From an uncultured Dehalococcoidia bacterium (lineage in GTDB: Bacteria > Chloroflexota > Dehalococcoidia > Lucifugimonadales > Lucifugimonadaceae): 64,000 nucleotides of DNA. The notes beneath the pieces are model-generated. The model searched no databases, was not told the DNA's origin, and worked only from the letters and a program-made list of their open reading frames with translations. Position 1 is the first letter of the stretch, and each line of letters begins with the position of its first letter. Location: NCBI GenBank assembly GCA_958295935.1, contig OY282385.1:186001-250000 (forward strand), given 5' to 3'. Below, piece after piece: positions 26,160 to 35,640 of the stretch. A program made the position numbers and the translations under genes.

Positions 26160-27715
26160 AAGCCGTAACCGCTGCACAGATGCGGGCAATAGAGGAAGCA
26201 TCCGTACAAGCCGGCGTCTCGCTCCAACTGCTGATGGAGAACGCTGGCCGAGCCGTTGCAGATGCAGTCGCCGACAGGCTCGATAACGTAGAAGGTTCTC
26301 GGATCGTCATACTCATCGGCCCGGGAAACAACGGAGGCGACGGCCTCGTGGCCGCGACCAGATTGGCGCGGATGCGAGGCTCGGTTAAAGCATTCGTCTT
26401 GGCAGGCAGCGGAAACCCCGCGGGGAAGCGGCCTCATGCCCAAGATGCAGACGTAGAAATAGTAACGGCCCAGGACCCCGCCGGCATTCGTGAACTTGAG
26501 AAAACCGCCTCCGCCGCCAACGTCGTCGTAGACGCCGTACTCGGTACCGGGTCCAGCCGCCCAATTACGGCCCCGCTATCCGACGCTCTCGCGGTAGTTC
26601 GACGTGCGCGAACCCCGGTGGTCGCCGTCGATCTTCCAACCGGCATGAACCCGGACACCGGACGCCTGGATCCATGCGGGCTGCCCGCAAGCCTGACTCT
26701 CATGCTCGGCAGACCGAAGATCGGCCCAATCGCGCGCGCCGGCGAAGGAAAATGCGGAAAGATCCAGGTACTCGATATCGGAATCCCCCCGGGCCTAGAT
26801 TCCCACATAAGCGCTGAGCTGCTGGACAGCACGGCCGCCGCATCCCTGATGCCTACGAGAAAGGGAGACGCTCACAAGGGCGACTTTGGCCGTACTCTCA
26901 TCGTCGCAGGGTCGCGGCGCTATCCCGGCGCGGCTCTGCTGGCTGCCAAAGCCGCCACTAGAAGCGGGGCAGGATTGATCGAACTGGCAACCCCCGAAAG
27001 CGTGTACCCAGTCGTCGCAGGACATGCTCCCGAGGCCATATGCACCCCGATTGAAGAAGAGGTCTCAGGCCTCGCAGGGCAAGCCACAGCCGCCCGGCAG
27101 GTAATCAGCAGCGCCTCAGACGCCTCGGCCATGCTGATAGGTCCCGGACTGGGAACCATGGAACCCACGGCCGCTCTCACCAGAACGTTGACCGCACAGG
27201 CCGACAGTCTGCCCCCGCTCGTGGTGGACGCCGACGCCCTCAACGTACTCGCCAGAACCCACCGGTGGTGGCGCCGGTTGCCTGAAACCACCATCCTTAC
27301 GCCGCATCCGGGAGAAATGGCCCGCCTCGCAGGCATCAGCGTTCGGGAAGTCCAGGACGACCGCCTGAACCTTGCCGCGCAAGCCGCAGAGGATTGGGGA
27401 GTGCACCTGACCCTGAAAGGCGCCGCAACCATCATCGCATCCCCCGGCGGCCGCATTGGAATCAGCCCATTCGTCAACCCGGGCCTTGCCAAAGGCGGAA
27501 CCGGTGATGTTCTCGCAGGCCTCATGGCGGGCATACTAGCCCAAATGCCTCAACGCTCTCATGAGGCCGCTTCACTGGCCGTATACCTGCACGGTCGCGC
27601 CGGCGAAATCGCCCGCCGGTCAATGGGAGAAACCGCTATGAAGGCCGGAGACGTGATCGACGCACTGCCTCAGGCGTTCCTAGAATTGGGTGAACGACAA
27701 CAGCATTCCGGCTGA
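26156..27715 (+). CDS. nnrD: Bifunctional NAD(P)H-hydrate epimerase / ADP-dependent dehydratase
   Basis: This 519-residue protein repairs damaged (hydrated) NADH and NADPH. The frame is open upstream to 25970, but the ATG at 26156 is chosen because it overlaps the acpS stop and gives the family N-terminus MKAVTAAQMRAIEEAS. The N-terminal YjeF_N epimerase domain (about 1-205) shows GPGNNGGDGLVAATRL (residues 55-70) and VDLPTGMNPDTG. The C-terminal ribokinase-like dehydratase domain shows GAGLIELATPE, VVDADALN, TPHPGEMARL and the nucleotide-binding KGGTGDVLAGLMAG. Fusion of the two is normal in bacteria. coaX follows after 44 bases. Confidence 0.95.
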   Translation: MKAVTAAQMRAIEEASVQAGVSLQLLMENAGRAVADAVADRLDNVEGSRIVILIGPGNNGGDGLVAATRLARMRGSVKAFVLAGSGNPAGKRPHAQDADVEIVTAQDPAGIRELEKTASAANVVVDAVLGTGSSRPITAPLSDALAVVRRARTPVVAVDLPTGMNPDTGRLDPCGLPASLTLMLGRPKIGPIARAGEGKCGKIQVLDIGIPPGLDSHISAELLDSTAAASLMPTRKGDAHKGDFGRTLIVAGSRRYPGAALLAAKAATRSGAGLIELATPESVYPVVAGHAPEAICTPIEEEVSGLAGQATAARQVISSASDASAMLIGPGLGTMEPTAALTRTLTAQADSLPPLVVDADALNVLARTHRWWRRLPETTILTPHPGEMARLAGISVREVQDDRLNLAAQAAEDWGVHLTLKGAATIIASPGGRIGISPFVNPGLAKGGTGDVLAGLMAGILAQMPQRSHEAASLAVYLHGRAGEIARRSMGETAMKAGDVIDALPQAFLELGERQQHSG

Positions 27716-27759
27716 GCAGCGTCCTTTACCGCCAAACCCGAACGTATAATTCGAGACCC

Positions 27760-28542
27760 ATGATCACTCTGCTAACCGCCGACGTCGGCAACAGCAACGT
27801 CACTATAGGAGCTTTTAAAGGCGAGCGGCTGGCCGCTACCTGGCGCCTATCCACCGACTGGCGCCGCACCACGGATGAATACACCTGGTTGATAGGCGGA
27901 CTCCTCTCCGCAGCAAACCTTGACCCATCATCCATAGGCGCAGTCGCTATGTGCTCGGTAGTACCGCCCGTGACCGAAATGGTTCGGGCAGCGCTGGACA
28001 AACTCACCGGCAAAAGGTCATTGCTCGTAGGGCCGGGCACACGCACAGGCATCAGGATCGATTACGACCGAGTGCAGGATGTCGGGACAGACCGGGTGGT
28101 CGACGCCGTAGCCGCACGTACAAAGTACGGAGGCCCCGTCATTGTGGTGGACTTCGGAACCGCCACCGTATTCGACGCAGTAACCGCAGATGGCGTGTAC
28201 AGGGGAGGAGCTCTCGCCCCAGGACTCGCCATGTCCGCAGAGGCCCTATACGAAAGCACCTCACAACTGCGAAGAGTAGATCTCTCCCCGCCCGAAACAG
28301 CCATCGGAAGAAATACCACCGCAGCCATTCAGTCCGGATTGATATACGGGCACGTAGGGTTGGTAGAGGGAATGGTGACGCGCTTCAGGGCGGAACTAAA
28401 CTGCCGAACTCCCGAAGAATGCACCGTCGTCGCAACAGGAGGTCTGGCAGCCCTTATCTCCGGCTGTACTAGCGTCTTTGACCGCGTTAACGAGAACCTC
28501 ACCCTGGAGGGGCTGCGGTTCGTCTACGAAATGAACCAGTAA
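27760..28542 (+). CDS. coaX: Type III pantothenate kinase CoaX
   Basis: This 260-residue protein phosphorylates pantothenate, the first step of CoA synthesis. Key signatures are the P-loop-like ADVGNSNVTIGAF (residues 7-19), MCSVVPPVTE, the GTDRVVDA motif (109-116, catalytic Asp) and VVDFGTATVFDAV (129-141). GGALAPGLAMSAEALYEST and GLIYGHVGLVEG follow. Type III enzymes are ATP-dependent, need a monovalent cation and are not feedback-inhibited by CoA (family knowledge). The gene sits between nnrD and coaBC on the same strand, so two of the CoA-pathway steps are encoded side by side. Length is normal. Confidence 0.96.
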   Translation: MITLLTADVGNSNVTIGAFKGERLAATWRLSTDWRRTTDEYTWLIGGLLSAANLDPSSIGAVAMCSVVPPVTEMVRAALDKLTGKRSLLVGPGTRTGIRIDYDRVQDVGTDRVVDAVAARTKYGGPVIVVDFGTATVFDAVTADGVYRGGALAPGLAMSAEALYESTSQLRRVDLSPPETAIGRNTTAAIQSGLIYGHVGLVEGMVTRFRAELNCRTPEECTVVATGGLAALISGCTSVFDRVNENLTLEGLRFVYEMNQ

Positions 28543-28619
28543 GGAAATCTCGGTCCGCACGCAAGACTCATCCGACCTCAAGTTCGCCGCCCAAGGCGAT
28601 GAGCAATGAGTAGAAAAGC

Positions 28620-29831
28620 ATGAACGTCGAAGCCTACCTGCCGCTCGCAGGCAAGAACGTCGTACTCGGCGTTACAGGCAGCATCGCCGCATACAAGGCG
28701 GCAGACCTCGCCAGTAAACTCGTACAGGCAGGAGCACAAGTCGACGTTGTGATGACTTCCGCAGCTCAGGAATTCATCGGCCCGACCACCTTTGCAGCGC
28801 TGACCCATAGACCGGTCACCGTTGGCCTCTTTCAGTCCAACTCTGAGTTGAATATCGATCACGTAGCCTTGGCTCTGCGGGCAGATGCCGTAGTGGTGGC
28901 CCCGGCTACCGCAAATACTATGGCCAAGATTCGGCTGGGGATAGCAGACGACCCCCTCGGAGCCACCGTCTTGGCAACCAACGCCCCGGTTGTGGTAGCT
29001 CCGGCCATGGACGCCCACATGTGGGACCATGCCGCCACCGCTCGCAACGTTGAGGTTCTGCGCTCCCGCGGCGTCAAGTTCGCCGGACCTGTAGAAGGAC
29101 GCATGGCCTCCGGTCTGTCCGGCAAGGGACGCATGGCCGAACCCGCCGAAATCGTCCAACACGTACGCGCCGCACTCGGTGAAAACGGAGATTACGCCGG
29201 AAGGGAAGTGGTCGTCTCGGCAGGAGGAACTCGTGAACCCCTCGACCCTGTACGATACCTCGGCAACCGGTCATCGGGAAAAATGGGGTATGCCCTCGCC
29301 GAAGCCGCCAGAGACCGAGGCGCCGCTGTGACACTCGTATCCGGCCCGACTGCCTTGCACGATCCCGTGGACGTTGAAGTCGTAAAAGTCGAAACGGCCG
29401 GGGAAATGCAAGGAGAGGTGGTCGCATCATCCCGCGAGGCCGACCTGCTGGTGATGGCGGCAGCAGTGGCAGACTTCAGGCCGAGCGCCCGGTCAACCGG
29501 CAAGATCAAGAAGGAAAATGGCCGTCCCCGGTCAATAACCCTCGAAGAGAACGCGGATATCATTGCATCATCGAGCGGGCCAAGGCTCGTGAAAATCGCA
29601 TTCGCAGCCGAGACAGGCGGACACGTCGAGAAAGCCCGCCCTAAACTTGAGGCAAAAGGAGCAGCGTTCGTCGTTGCCAACGACTTGAACCAACCCGGTA
29701 GCGGCTTCGGAGTGGACACCAATCGAGTCTCAATCGTTGGTCCAGGCGGAAAGGTGGAACACCTCCCCCTCATGCACAAGCTCGCGGTCGCACACCAAGT
29801 GCTCGACCGCGCATTGCCGCTGCTTAAGTAA
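28620..29831 (+). CDS. coaBC: Bifunctional phosphopantothenoylcysteine decarboxylase / phosphopantothenate-cysteine ligase CoaBC
   Basis: This 403-residue protein joins phosphopantothenate to cysteine and decarboxylates the product to 4'-phosphopantetheine. The N-terminal flavin-dependent CoaC domain has GVTGSIAAYKAADLAS, APATANTMAKIRLGIADD and APAMDAHMW. The last block corresponds to the PxMNxxMW motif with Asn replaced by Asp, a variant I recall from some other bacterial CoaBC proteins. The C-terminal CoaB domain has VSAGGTREPLDPVRYLGNRS, SSGKMGYALAEAA and VANDLNQPGSGFGVDTN. It follows coaX by 77 bases, and a small gene starts 15 bases after its stop. Confidence 0.95.
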   Translation: MNVEAYLPLAGKNVVLGVTGSIAAYKAADLASKLVQAGAQVDVVMTSAAQEFIGPTTFAALTHRPVTVGLFQSNSELNIDHVALALRADAVVVAPATANTMAKIRLGIADDPLGATVLATNAPVVVAPAMDAHMWDHAATARNVEVLRSRGVKFAGPVEGRMASGLSGKGRMAEPAEIVQHVRAALGENGDYAGREVVVSAGGTREPLDPVRYLGNRSSGKMGYALAEAARDRGAAVTLVSGPTALHDPVDVEVVKVETAGEMQGEVVASSREADLLVMAAAVADFRPSARSTGKIKKENGRPRSITLEENADIIASSSGPRLVKIAFAAETGGHVEKARPKLEAKGAAFVVANDLNQPGSGFGVDTNRVSIVGPGGKVEHLPLMHKLAVAHQVLDRALPLLK

Positions 29832-29846
29832 AGTGAGCTCACAACC

Positions 29847-30116
29847 ATGAAAATGTACTGGCAGGAAAAGAAACGAGGCCTCGACCTGGTCGTCGAAATG
29901 GACAACGGCGAAACCTTCTCCGTCGGAGGGGTGAGGGTCACCCGACGCGGTATCGAAGCCTTGGCCAAGACCAACGGATACGACCCGGGCCGAGCCATTA
30001 AGGGGCTCAACAACCTTGAAGAAGGCAGGGTGTTCGTCGAGCACTTCGAACCCTGGCGAGACTTCTTTCCCGTAGAGGACCTGGTCGTGGAGGCCGAGGT
30101 ACGGCCCGCAGGGTAG
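29847..30116 (+). CDS. Small protein of unknown function downstream of coaBC
   Basis: This 89-residue, soluble-looking protein is rich in charged residues (MKMYWQEKKRGLDLVVEMDN, DPGRAIKGLNNLEEG, HFEPWRDFFPVEDL). I do not recognise a family, and there is no signal peptide or membrane segment. The ATG is 15 bases after the coaBC stop, with a perfect 10-bp palindrome GTGAGCTCAC at 29833-29842 just before it, so translation coupling to coaBC is plausible. Base composition matches the neighbours. Its reality is supported by tight spacing, full-length codon-like composition and position in an apparent operon. Confidence 0.6.
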   Translation: MKMYWQEKKRGLDLVVEMDNGETFSVGGVRVTRRGIEALAKTNGYDPGRAIKGLNNLEEGRVFVEHFEPWRDFFPVEDLVVEAEVRPAG

Positions 30117-30219
30117 GGCAGTGAAGCGTTGCCGGACTACGCCGAGGGCAGCCTTGGAAAAGCATGAACGAACCGCCTACCCACCGCCGGCCCAGCCGGC
30201 GATGCGGAAGTAGCAGCCC

Positions 30220-30906
30220 GTGATCACCGTAGACGAATCCGTTGTCGAACAGCTGAGCCGATTCGACTCAGCAACCGTACAGAACGCCGCCATACTGGTA
30301 CGAGGATACGTACCCCCGGAAAGTGACTACTCCGGGCCGGAACTCAAGTGCATGATGCCGGACATGGGAACCATTGTCGGATACGCCATGACCGCAGAAC
30401 TGATGCCCCTCCATGCCGACAAGGCCGGCAGAGACCTGCGAATCGAGTTCTACGACTCCTTAGCCAACGCAAACGTCCCAGCCATAGCCGTCCTCAAGGA
30501 CGTAGACCAACCCCCTGGACGAGGCGCCATCATCGGAGATGGAATGTGCTACCAGATGCGAGCCCTCGGATGCATAGGAGTGGTCGCCGACGGTAGCGCA
30601 CGAGACGTTCCGGGCATCCGAAAAACTGGAATAGCGCTCTGGGCTACGGGCCGAGTCCCCGGTCACGGACCCTTCAAAACCGTCCGGCACGGTGAACCGG
30701 TGTCCGTAGCAGGACTCACGGTATGCCAGGGCGATCTGCTGGTCTGCGACGGGGACGGCGTGACGAGAGTACCCGTGGATCTGGCGCGAGACGTCGCCAG
30801 AAAAGCGGCAGAAGTGCGGGACGCCGAAACCCGGATGCACCAATACTTCAAAAACCCGGAGTTCACCAAGGACTCCTGGGAACGCTGGAAGAAGAGCCAA
30901 GATTAG
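30220..30906 (+). CDS. RraA-family protein (HMG/CHA aldolase-like)
   Basis: This 228-residue protein belongs to the RraA-like family, which includes 4-hydroxy-4-methyl-2-oxoglutarate/4-carboxy-4-hydroxy-2-oxoadipate aldolases and the RNase E regulator RraA. Seen are the N-terminal LSRFDSATVQNAA, the glycine-rich core GAIIGDGMCYQMRALGCIGV, and the signature VVADGSARDVPGIRKTG, where the Arg-Asp pair is the usual substrate and metal site. GHGPFKTVRHGEPVSVAGL and DGDGVTRVPVDLA follow. The start is GTG at 30220. In this setting an aldolase in catabolism of aromatic-derived acids is more likely than an RNase regulator. It is separated from the small gene upstream by 103 bases, so membership in that operon is uncertain. 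Confidence 0.85.
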   Translation: MITVDESVVEQLSRFDSATVQNAAILVRGYVPPESDYSGPELKCMMPDMGTIVGYAMTAELMPLHADKAGRDLRIEFYDSLANANVPAIAVLKDVDQPPGRGAIIGDGMCYQMRALGCIGVVADGSARDVPGIRKTGIALWATGRVPGHGPFKTVRHGEPVSVAGLTVCQGDLLVCDGDGVTRVPVDLARDVARKAAEVRDAETRMHQYFKNPEFTKDSWERWKKSQD

Positions 30907-31705
30907 CGGCAGGCCCGACCCCGCGCGGGAAGGCGCGGAGTCGCCAGGGAAATCCGGTAGACCGAGCCAATCTATCGGCAGGCGAAGGGGCAGGGCGGCA
31001 CAGGTGAAAAGCAAGTCCGGGAAGTTATCCCTATAAACGCTAAAATGCCCCTGCTGGAATAACGCAAAATCGCATGGCATGAATAAATAGAGCAAAAGAT
31101 ACAATCAACGTGGAAATAGCATTACAGCCCAAGATTACATACGCAGAGAATGAAGCCAGCATTTATAGACCGCGGAATCAGCGAACACAACGACCGTATA
31201 TATGATCAATACTAGCAATACTAGAACGAATGCGAAGAAGCCAATATAGGCGACCGCAGGTCGCGTCAAAATGGACCGAGCCCGCCCTCCAAAGCTCGAA
31301 GAGACACGCGTGAAACTCAGACAGCGAGGGGCAACTCCGAGATTCTCGCTAAGGTACCGACAAATCCCGAACTACAGAGTCAACAGCCCAAATCAGGATC
31401 GAGGACTTCACCATAGAGGGCCGTGAAGCGGCCCGGACAGTACCAGAATACCTTTCCGACGTTCGGAGGGCCTGTTTCAGTGCCCGCCCGATAAGGGGTA
31501 GGATCCACAACCCTCCGACACCGAACACCTCCCCCAACCATCCGACGTCCTCCCCAAAAGGCGCCGCGTACACCAGCCATCACCGAAAAAGTCGGAAACG
31601 CTCCCGGCGGCGGCAAATCCCCCGAACTCGGTAGTGAACCAGAGACCGCGCCTCGCAAAGAGCCCGCCCAAAGGGCCTTTTGGCCCCTCAACAGCCTCCG
31701 ATGGG
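30907..31705 (+). other. Gene-free stretch, partly AT-richer
   Basis: No convincing gene is seen in these roughly 800 bases. From about 31020 to 31260 the sequence is visibly richer in A and T than its surroundings. It holds a short direct repeat (CAATACTAG twice at about 31206-31223) and a 6-bp stem GCGACC/GGTCGC at 31250-31264. Minus-strand frames at 31349-31691 look like compositional noise. No tRNA or transposon ends were recognised. Confidence 0.5.
31673..31686 (-). terminator. Weak candidate terminator of valS
   Basis: Read on the minus strand, GGGCC-AAAA-GGCCC forms a 5-bp stem about 20 bases after the valS stop, followed by TTTGGG. The stem is short and the T-run brief, so this is only a candidate. 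Confidence 0.35.
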
Positions 31706-34354
31706 TTAAGTCCTTACAGCGTCGGCTAGAGGCTCGATATCGGCAGTGTAGGGGGCATCCGAATCCACTTCCCGGACAGATACAAGCTCCGCTGTTGGGG
31801 ATCCGGACGCGCTGAGCACGTCAGGGAGAACCGCTTCAAGCCTCTCCAGCATCTGGGCAGTGCTGTAAATTCGCAACCTCGAAAGCGGTTTACCCAAACC
31901 CACCGAACGCTCGGACTTCGCCTTCCGCACTGCGGCAATGGCCCCGCATGCAACACGGAACGACTCCGAGTCCAACGGCTCCTCCACCTCCGCAAGCTCC
32001 GACGTCGAGGGCCAACCGGCCAGATGAACGGACGCCTTCCCAGTCTCCTCCGCGAATACCCACGACCACACCTCATCGGCGATGGAAGGCACGAACGGGG
32101 CAAACAATCGCAGATGCACCGACAGCCCCAATCGCAGCGTCGCTAGGGCAGACCCATGCCCAACGGGGTCGTCCCAGTTCCTCGCCCGATGCTTTGCCAA
32201 CTCGATGTAGTTGTCCGTGAAAGACCCCCAGAAGAACGACTCCGCCGCTTCCAGAGCTGAAGCGAATTCGTAACGCTCGAACGAGCCGGTGGCGCGTTCC
32301 ACAACGCTCCTCAGCTCAGCCGCGAACGCCCTGTCCAACTCGTTCTGTACACTCCCGGCCGGACCAGCCTGCGAAAGAACGAACTTGCCAGCGTTATATA
32401 TCTTGGTCACCAGCCGCTTGCCGACCCGGAACACCTTGTCGTCGTGGATCGTGTCCGCACCGAGCCGCGCACGCGCCGACCAGTAGCGCACCGCGTCAGC
32501 CCCGTACTGGTCCAGCAAGCCAATGGGCGTAACCACATTGCCCCTGCTTTTGCTCATCTTCTTGCGGTCTGGGTCGACCACAAACCCACTGATGACGATA
32601 TTGCGCCAGGGCACGTCATCGTGGTGGAGCATCGCCTTGACGATAGTGTAGAAAGCCCAAGTGCGTATGATGTCGTGCGCTTGCGGCCTTATGTCCATAG
32701 GGAAGAGGCGGTCCATCTCCTCGTCCGGGTCGCCCCAACGAGCCACTATCTGAGGCGATAGCGAAGAGGTAAACCAGGTGTCGAAAACGTCGCGCTCGCC
32801 GGCGAAACCTCCCGGCTGATCCCTCTGAGACTCTCTGAAACCCGGCGCAGGCTCAGTCATGGGATCGATAGGCAACAGGTCGTCCGAAGGCATGATCGGC
32901 GAGCCGTAGTTCCGGCCCCCGGAGTCGTCCAGCGGATACCAGACCGGTATCGGAACCCCGAAGTAACGTTGCCGACCAATCGCCCAATCCGAGTTGAGGT
33001 TCTCCGTCCAGTTCTCGAAGCGCGCCTGCATGTAGTCCGGCAGCCAGCGGATGCGCGAACCCATTTCTATCAGCCTATCCTTCTTGTCCAACAGCCGGAC
33101 GAACCACTGCCGGGACGTCAGATACTCAAGGGGACTGTCACCCTTTTCGTAGTAGCGGACCACCTGCTGAGTGGGCCTGGGCTCCCCGCGGAGCGGCGGG
33201 CCGTTGCCGGTCGCCGAGTTCTCTCCACTGGCAAGAATTTGCTCCATCTCACGTCTGGCCGAAGCGACGCGCTTGCCCACTAGGCGAGCGTAGTTGGCAT
33301 TTGCAACCTCGGGACGCGTACTCTCCCAACCCGAATCCCCAAAACGACGATCAAGAATACGACCGTCCAGTCCTAGCATGTGCCGCATCTCAAGACTTCT
33401 CGCGCGCCACCATTCAACGTCGGTCTGATCCCCAAAGGTGCACACCATCAGGATTCCAGAGCCTTTTTCAGGGTCGGCCAGTTCGCTGGGGAATATGGGC
33501 ACTGGAGCGAAGAAGGCCGGGGTCACTGCCCGCTTGCCGAACAAATCCGTGTACCGCTTGTCATCAGGGTGGGCCGTCACGCCTACGCAGGCAGCAAGTA
33601 GCTCCGGCCGAGTGGTGGAGATCATGAAAGATCCTCCACCCTCAACCCCGAACTCCAGATCGTAATACGCGCTCGTGCGCTCACGATCCTCCACCTCAGC
33701 TTGGGCCACCGCGGTGCGGAAGTCCACGTCCCACATCGTCGGCGCCTCTTCCTGGTAGACGTGGCCCTTCTCGTAGAGGTCCAAAAAACTGCGCTGAGCG
33801 ATCCGACGGCACCGCTCGTCGATAGTCGCATACTCCTCTGACCAGTCAATCGACAGACCGAGCCGTTGCCACATCTCCTTGAACGCAAGTTCATCCCGCT
33901 CCGTAACTATCCGGCACAACTTGATGAAGTTCTGGCGGGAAATGGCCTGCGGCGGCCCGGAAGACCTGCGGCGGCCCGCGGGCTCGACCTTCAGACCGGC
34001 TTCGTACGGCACACCAGGCTCAGCCTGAACGTTGAAATAGTTCTGCACCCGGCGCTCGGTGGGAAGACCGTTATCGTCCCAGCCCATCGGGTAAGAAATG
34101 TTCCAGCCCTGCATCCGCTTGTAACGCACCAGCAGGTCCTGATGCGTATACGAGAACACGTGCCCCACGTGCAGAGAACCGCTTACGGTCGGCGGCGGAG
34201 AATCCACCGCGAAAGTCCTGTCACGGGACTGAAGGCGGTCGCGGGACGCTATGTTCAGCTCAATCCAGCGCGCCCGCCACTTCGTTTCCATCTCGCCGAT
34301 GTTCAGGTTCCTCGGCAGGCTGTTGAAATCAATCGATTTAACCAACTCGGTCAT
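31706..34354 (-). CDS. valS: Valyl-tRNA synthetase
   Basis: This class I synthetase of about 882 residues charges tRNA-Val. The HIGH motif appears as HVGH (residues 62-65), after PPPTVSGSL. The KMSKS signature is intact at 599-603 (KKMSKSRGNVV). The editing (CP1) domain region lies between, with FMISTTRPELLAACVGV and the Thr/Asp-rich editing pocket. The C-terminal anticodon-binding helices include VPSIADEVWSWVFAEETG. The frame continues upstream to 34417. The ATG at 34354 (MTELVKSIDF) is preferred because AGGAG lies 13 bases before it and upstream residues look non-conserved; 34384 is an alternative. It is rather short at the C-terminus compared with ValS proteins that carry a long coiled-coil tail, which seems absent here. 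Confidence 0.94.
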   Translation of the reverse strand: MTELVKSIDFNSLPRNLNIGEMETKWRARWIELNIASRDRLQSRDRTFAVDSPPPTVSGSLHVGHVFSYTHQDLLVRYKRMQGWNISYPMGWDDNGLPTERRVQNYFNVQAEPGVPYEAGLKVEPAGRRRSSGPPQAISRQNFIKLCRIVTERDELAFKEMWQRLGLSIDWSEEYATIDERCRRIAQRSFLDLYEKGHVYQEEAPTMWDVDFRTAVAQAEVEDRERTSAYYDLEFGVEGGGSFMISTTRPELLAACVGVTAHPDDKRYTDLFGKRAVTPAFFAPVPIFPSELADPEKGSGILMVCTFGDQTDVEWWRARSLEMRHMLGLDGRILDRRFGDSGWESTRPEVANANYARLVGKRVASARREMEQILASGENSATGNGPPLRGEPRPTQQVVRYYEKGDSPLEYLTSRQWFVRLLDKKDRLIEMGSRIRWLPDYMQARFENWTENLNSDWAIGRQRYFGVPIPVWYPLDDSGGRNYGSPIMPSDDLLPIDPMTEPAPGFRESQRDQPGGFAGERDVFDTWFTSSLSPQIVARWGDPDEEMDRLFPMDIRPQAHDIIRTWAFYTIVKAMLHHDDVPWRNIVISGFVVDPDRKKMSKSRGNVVTPIGLLDQYGADAVRYWSARARLGADTIHDDKVFRVGKRLVTKIYNAGKFVLSQAGPAGSVQNELDRAFAAELRSVVERATGSFERYEFASALEAAESFFWGSFTDNYIELAKHRARNWDDPVGHGSALATLRLGLSVHLRLFAPFVPSIADEVWSWVFAEETGKASVHLAGWPSTSELAEVEEPLDSESFRVACGAIAAVRKAKSERSVGLGKPLSRLRIYSTAQMLERLEAVLPDVLSASGSPTAELVSVREVDSDAPYTADIEPLADAVRT

Positions 34355-34851
34355 ACTTACGGATTCGCTCCTATTCGAGGCCATGTCGCCTGTGCTCTCG
34401 CAAAGACCGCCTAGCATCGAGTGACTTGGAAATCTGGATTCCTGTGGAAATCAGGAAAGACGTTATAGGGGAGGGACGTCGGGAGACGCCTGTACACGAG
34501 TTTATCCCAAATACTGCTCGCCCTGCCGGATCGGTCCCTGGCTGCGAGACGGCGGATTCAGCCGCGGCGCGGAAACCTCAACGCTGATTCTCCTCTGAGG
34601 TCCTTGTGCGATCCGCCTTCCATGAGAGCATGAATCCGAAGAACAAAGCCCTCTGCGACCGCCGATCCGTGAAGTCGCGTCAGATATCGCGATAGTACCA
34701 ACCTCAACCGAAAACCCAAGAAGAGCATGGACCCGTTCACGCCGTCTAAACCTCACTTCCCCCAAGCCGCCCCATGCAGATGCAGCGTTACCCATAACAG
34801 TTTACAGTAACCATCTCGCTCCACCCTGGAGCCGGCCACCATGGAGACGAT
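34355..34851 (-). other. Intergenic region between divergent valS and livG
   Basis: These roughly 500 bases should carry promoters for both genes. No protein-coding gene is credible here; minus-strand frames around 34502-34795 lack family features. The valS side (about 34420-34700) is long enough for a leader RNA. I could not find the conserved AGGGUGGNACCGCG of a T-box on the minus strand, so none is annotated. Confidence 0.4.
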
Positions 34852-35640
34852 TTGACAAATTCACCACCCCTGCTCCAAGTCTGCGACGTTGTGAAGGACT
34901 TCGGGGGAGTCCGCGCAGTAGACCATTGCTCCGTGGAAATTGAGACCGGCGGCATCACCGGACTCATAGGCCCTAACGGAGCCGGAAAAACGACTCTCTT
35001 CAACCTGGTATCGGGAGCCATCGCGCCGACCAGCGGGCGAATCTTGTTTCAGGGCAGACGTATTGAAGGAATGATGATGCACGAAACCTTCAAACTCGGC
35101 TTGGTCCGCACCTTTCAGATACCCAGAGAGATGAAGCGGATGACAGTGCTCGAGAACCTCATGCTCGTACCGGCCCCTCAAGTCGGTGAGCGCGTTTGGG
35201 CCTCGTGGATGATGCCATGGCGAGTGGCTCGAGAGGAAGCAAGCATAGAACGACAGGCCTTGGAGGTTCTGGAGCTAGTCAACCTCGCCCACCTGACCAA
35301 CGAATATGCAGGCAACCTCTCCGGCGGCCAGAAGAAACTGCTGGAATTGGCGCGTACCCTGATGGCCGAGCCAAAGATGGTCTTGCTGGACGAACCTGCC
35401 GCCGGAGTCAACCGAACGCTGCTTCAGAGCCTGGCAGCCACCATTCTCCAGGCAAGCGTCGACCGGGACATCACCTTTGTCATCATCGAACACGATATCC
35501 GCCTAGTCATGAACCTATGCGACCCAATCATCGTAATGGCGAACGGAACCGTCATCTCCCACGGTACCCCAACCCAAGTACAACAAGACCCGCAAGTGCT
35601 GGAAGCATATCTCGGAGGCGCCGTCAGTGACTCTTCTTGA
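34852..35640 (+). CDS. livG: Branched-chain amino-acid-type ABC transporter ATPase LivG
   Basis: This 262-residue ATPase starts with TTG at 34852, with GGAG nine bases upstream. Walker A is GPNGAGKTTLFN, the signature is NLSGGQKKLLELA, and Walker B is MVLLDEPAAGVN followed by a switch His in FVIIEHDIRLVM. The insertion with LVRTFQIPREMKRMTVLENL is typical of LivG rather than LivF. It energises uptake of hydrophobic amino acids or other small molecules together with LivF, LivH and LivM. Its 3' end overlaps the livF start by 14 bases. It is divergent from valS. Confidence 0.95.
   Translation: MTNSPPLLQVCDVVKDFGGVRAVDHCSVEIETGGITGLIGPNGAGKTTLFNLVSGAIAPTSGRILFQGRRIEGMMMHETFKLGLVRTFQIPREMKRMTVLENLMLVPAPQVGERVWASWMMPWRVAREEASIERQALEVLELVNLAHLTNEYAGNLSGGQKKLLELARTLMAEPKMVLLDEPAAGVNRTLLQSLAATILQASVDRDITFVIIEHDIRLVMNLCDPIIVMANGTVISHGTPTQVQQDPQVLEAYLGGAVSDSS

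Noticed and set aside
31349-31691. Short minus-strand frames downstream of valS
   Set aside because: No ribosome site, no known domain, low-complexity composition; treated as noise.
34420-34700. Possible T-box leader before valS on the minus strand
   Set aside because: The conserved T-box sequence was not found; a covariance search with the T-box model would decide.
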